This document shows positions 18,127-20,419 of a DNA stretch of 20,419 nt, piece by piece. The DNA is taken from positions 1 to 20,419 of IMG/VR virus record IMGVR_UViG_3300025309_000221. One strand, given 5' to 3'. Below the pieces are notes generated by a model. It was not told the origin of the DNA. It did not search any database and was given only the letters and a program-made list of their open reading frames with translations. Each line of letters begins with the position of its first letter. The first letter of the stretch is position 1. The DNA is from a virus. The translations under genes were made by a program, and so were the position numbers.

Positions 18127-19711
18127 CCGGATCAATTCGGGCGAGCGCATCAAACTGCAATCCCGCGCGGAGGTGGAGATCATGCGCTATGCGCAGGTTG
18201 ACCCGGTGACGGGGATACGGCCTCATGCACTGTGGCACAAGCATGTCCACAATGCCGACCTCGATCCGATGCAGGTGTTGCGGATGATGGAGATGGATCA
18301 GCACCCCAACACGATCGACTTTTCATGCCGCCGCACGCGCAAGACTTCCACGAAAGAGATTTACAACATGGAGAAGCTGGCCACTTCTCCGGCGCTGGAG
18401 CTGGGCATCGTTGCGCCGCGCGAGCAACAGAGCACGAATAATCTGAATTACATGCTGGATGCGATCAAGCGCTCGCCGATTCTGGAGGGATACATTGCCT
18501 TCAACCGTGGGCGCAGGCGGCTGAACGATACGGGGTTTGTGTTTGCGAACGGGTCGAAGGCGACAGCTTACGGGATCATGGGGCAGATCGACGGCGATTC
18601 GCTGGCGATGGCCTCGCTGGAAGAGGTGGACGACATGCCTTCCGACCGGCTGCTATCGCGCTTCCTGCCGATGCTGGGCGCGTCGGAGCGCATCGGGATG
18701 AAGATCAAGATCGAGCCGGAAATCCGCATCTCGGGCGTGTTCAAGGGCGCGGACGTGCTGCAAGGGCTGATCAACTCCGGCCAATACCATGTACTGCCTA
18801 CGGTGGACGTGTACACGGGGTTGGAAATGGGCATCATCGGCCAGGCGTGGGTGGATTCGATGCGCGCGCAGCAGACCGAGGGGGAATGGCTGCGGCAGTT
18901 TTTGTGCTTGAACATTTCGGCGCAGAACTGGATATGGGAAAAGCATGTACTGAAGGCCAAGGCGGTGGGGCTGGCTGCTGGGCTGGAAATTGCCGAGCCG
19001 TTGCCGGGGAAGCGTTACAAGCGGCGCGGGCTGATCGCGTTCGGCTATGACCACGGCGGGCACGGCGAGAGCATGAAGGCGTCGCGCGGCTGTCTGGTGG
19101 TGGCGGAGCTGATCGGCAACTTTGTCACGTTCCCGCGCGTGCGTTTCTGGCCGGCGGATGCGGATGAGAAGGGGATCGAGCGCGACATTCTGGCGGAGTG
19201 GGAATACTTCAAGCCGGATTATGCGATGGGCGATGCCTACGGCATCGGGCTGATGACTTCGGTAAACGATGCGCTGTACCGCAAGGGGCTGGTGGAGGTG
19301 GACCGCATGACGGTCGGCGACGGGGCCAGCTCGCAGAGCACCTGGACGCAGTGGGCGTTCTCGCCGATCCGCTTCCAGGGCATGACCAAGCACGCGATGG
19401 CTTCGGCGCTGCGCAGCGTGTACCACAACGGGCGCGCGGCGATGCCGTATTTCGACGAGGAAGATCCGCGCTGCGCCGATTGGCGCGACCTGGTGCGGCA
19501 GCTCGGCAACATCAAGGAAGTGAAAACCAAGTCGGATTATTCCAGCTTCAAACAGGTGGACGAGAAGATCGGCGATGACGGATTCGATGCGTCGTGCGCG
19601 GCGGTGTGGGCGCTGCAATGTCGCGGGGCGGAGGATGTGCCGACGGTGATCGGTAGCCGGGTGCAGTCGCGCGAGGCGCTGATGGGCTTGCCGGAAAGGC
19701 TGGCGGCGTGA
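18119..19711 (+). CDS. Phage terminase large subunit
   Basis: 530 aa, normal length for the family. ATPase domain: a Walker-A-like CRRTRKTSTK (about residues 70-79) after an FSCRR lead-in, IVAPREQQSTNN (about 97-108), and the acidic hydrophobic SLAMASLEEVDDMP (about 161-174) as Walker B with catalytic Glu. C-terminal nuclease domain: FGYDHGGHGES (about 304-314), YAMGDAYGIG and the final GDDGFDASCAAVW, which supply the acidic metal ligands of the RNase-H-like fold. The enzyme cuts concatemeric DNA and drives packaging. The Walker A loop lacks a textbook GKT, as is usual in some phage clades. Confidence 0.82.
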   Translation: MADRINSGERIKLQSRAEVEIMRYAQVDPVTGIRPHALWHKHVHNADLDPMQVLRMMEMDQHPNTIDFSCRRTRKTSTKEIYNMEKLATSPALELGIVAPREQQSTNNLNYMLDAIKRSPILEGYIAFNRGRRRLNDTGFVFANGSKATAYGIMGQIDGDSLAMASLEEVDDMPSDRLLSRFLPMLGASERIGMKIKIEPEIRISGVFKGADVLQGLINSGQYHVLPTVDVYTGLEMGIIGQAWVDSMRAQQTEGEWLRQFLCLNISAQNWIWEKHVLKAKAVGLAAGLEIAEPLPGKRYKRRGLIAFGYDHGGHGESMKASRGCLVVAELIGNFVTFPRVRFWPADADEKGIERDILAEWEYFKPDYAMGDAYGIGLMTSVNDALYRKGLVEVDRMTVGDGASSQSTWTQWAFSPIRFQGMTKHAMASALRSVYHNGRAAMPYFDEEDPRCADWRDLVRQLGNIKEVKTKSDYSSFKQVDEKIGDDGFDASCAAVWALQCRGAEDVPTVIGSRVQSREALMGLPERLAA

Positions 19712-19938
19712 GGCATCATTTTTTTGTAAAGCCGGAGCCGCCGTATGCGGAGCCGGTGCTTCGCCCGCTGCGTGAGTTGAAACCGGACGAGCAGGCGAAA
19801 GTGGCGCGGAATAAGGCTTCGGTATATGCGCATTTGCCGGAAGCGGTGCCGTTTATCAAGGAGCTGCACGAGGCGGGGATGATTGACGGGTGGCGCGGGG
19901 TTGGCGAGGTGGTTTTGTTGAACAAGGGCGATTCGTGA
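19708..19938 (+). CDS. Small protein between terminase and portal, unknown function (76 aa)
   Basis: It begins at a GTG with a 4-bp overlap to the terminase stop. The sequence starts MRHHFFVKPEPPYAEPVLRP, with a basic/acidic helix (DEQAKVARNKASVYAHLPEA) and a WRGVGEVVLLNKGDS end. The last residues and the stop codon (TGA) are supplied by the REP-like element at 19926-19949, so the repeat probably replaced the original 3' end. No family recognised. Confidence 0.6.
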   Translation: MRHHFFVKPEPPYAEPVLRPLRELKPDEQAKVARNKASVYAHLPEAVPFIKELHEAGMIDGWRGVGEVVLLNKGDS

Positions 19939-19949
19939 ATCGCCCCTAC
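19926..19949 (-). repeat. REP-like element with GTAG head, copy 2
   Basis: On the minus strand GTAG is followed by GGGCGATTCACGAATCGCCC, with 9-bp arms around a 2-nt centre. It differs from copy 1 (2517-2540) only at the centre. It overlaps the stop codon of the 76-aa ORF and leaves the AGAGGAAA ribosome site of the portal gene intact. Confidence 0.75.
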
Positions 19950-19963
19950 AAGAGGAAATAATC

Positions 19964-20419
19964 ATGGGACTGCTTGACGGGTTGAAGGCGCGGGCGAAAA
20001 GTGCCGCAGTGAAATGGGGTGGCGGCGTGCCCGCTCAGATGCTGCCGAACGAGAACGCCGCGAGGAACGCACCGACCAGCGAGCGGGGCTATCGGCCTAC
20101 GCCGGAAAACCAGCTTGCTTACGCCTACAGGTTAATGTGGGTTGATCCTGTTTTACGCCAGTCGATTCTCGACATCCGCGAGATGGACAAGCTCGACGGG
20201 CGGGTGAAGCGGATACACAGCAAGATGGCGGGGCATATCGTCAAGGGCGGGCTGGTGATGTTGCAGGGCAGCCCCAGCGAGGTGCTGGCGCGCGAGTGGG
20301 ATGCGTTTCAGCGCCGGGTGCAGTTGCACCGCATCGAGAAGCTGAAGTCCGACGCGCGCGGGCTGGTGATGGAAGGCAACCTGCCGCTGCAATGGGTGCT
20401 CGATCGGGAGTTCAGGGTG
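19964..20419 (+). CDS. Phage portal protein, N-terminal fragment
   Basis: 152 codons are present and the gene runs off the right edge. Start ATG at 19964 follows AGAGGAAA. The N-terminus is short and basic (MGLLDGLKARAKSAAVKWGG). Then come AYAYRLMWVDPVLRQSILDI and REMDKLDGRVKRIHSKMAGH, a layout typical of portal proteins, in which a conserved DP and a following helix lead into the clip region. The position after the large terminase supports the call. The portal forms the dodecameric ring through which DNA enters the capsid. The rest of the protein cannot be judged here. Confidence 0.75.
   Translation, partial: MGLLDGLKARAKSAAVKWGGGVPAQMLPNENAARNAPTSERGYRPTPENQLAYAYRLMWVDPVLRQSILDIREMDKLDGRVKRIHSKMAGHIVKGGLVMLQGSPSEVLAREWDAFQRRVQLHRIEKLKSDARGLVMEGNLPLQWVLDREFRV

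Overview
The window is part of a temperate tailed-phage genome (or a prophage) from a GC-rich proteobacterium, most likely a betaproteobacterium. Pointers are the P22-type switch (CI-like repressor, P22-type Cro, P22_AR_N antirepressor, CII-like regulator), a primase-helicase, DUF4224 plus integrase, a tRNA-Asn attachment site, and a large terminase followed by a portal. The host assignment is inference from protein style and from the dispersed REP-like repeats; it is not proven by any host gene.

Layout. At 1-681 a leftward lysogeny operon holds the repressor, a 63-aa ORF and the start of an HsdR-N-like protein. At 682-772 is the control region. At 773-6681 a rightward early operon carries Cro, antirepressor, CII and many small genes of unknown function, most joined by 4-bp start/stop overlaps, plus a 233-aa tyrosine recombinase that is little more than a catalytic domain. 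At 6661-10292 the phage operon is interrupted by what I read as an integron: a full-length IntI integrase, an attI-like zone just upstream of it, and two attC sites on the minus strand. The attC sites delimit a cassette with a PAPS-reductase-family gene and a cassette with a C5-cytosine methyltransferase. A second recognisable phage protein is read in another frame inside the methyltransferase gene. At 10467-13250 is the primase-helicase. At 13344-13711 is a cluster of about eleven copies of an 11-bp iteron with an AT-rich stretch, a candidate replication origin. At 13755-14756 is a XerC/D-like recombinase. At 14993-16839 are a regulator, a DUF4224 protein and the phage integrase. At 16847-16972 are a 24-bp palindrome, a terminator and the 3' 45 nt of a tRNA-Asn gene, taken as attP. 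At 17173-20419 are the packaging genes (small-subunit-like protein, large terminase, a small ORF) and the start of the portal gene.

How it fits together. Repressor and Cro/CII/antirepressor decide lysis versus lysogeny. The early operon leads into replication by the primase-helicase, probably at the iteron cluster. The integrase would recombine attP with the anticodon-loop half of a host tRNA-Asn gene, and the carried 3' half and terminator would restore that tRNA. attP sits between integrase and terminase with phage genes on both sides, so the source may be a circular, replicating or packaged phage genome, or a tandem prophage, rather than a simple prophage.

The most interesting part is the integron. 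The attC sites have the canonical GTTGGGC core, L boxes with one extra C, and a second bulge eight bases further in. Their inner stems differ by four compensated base pairs. Their orientation relative to intI is canonical, but the genes they carry read the opposite way, in line with phage early transcription.
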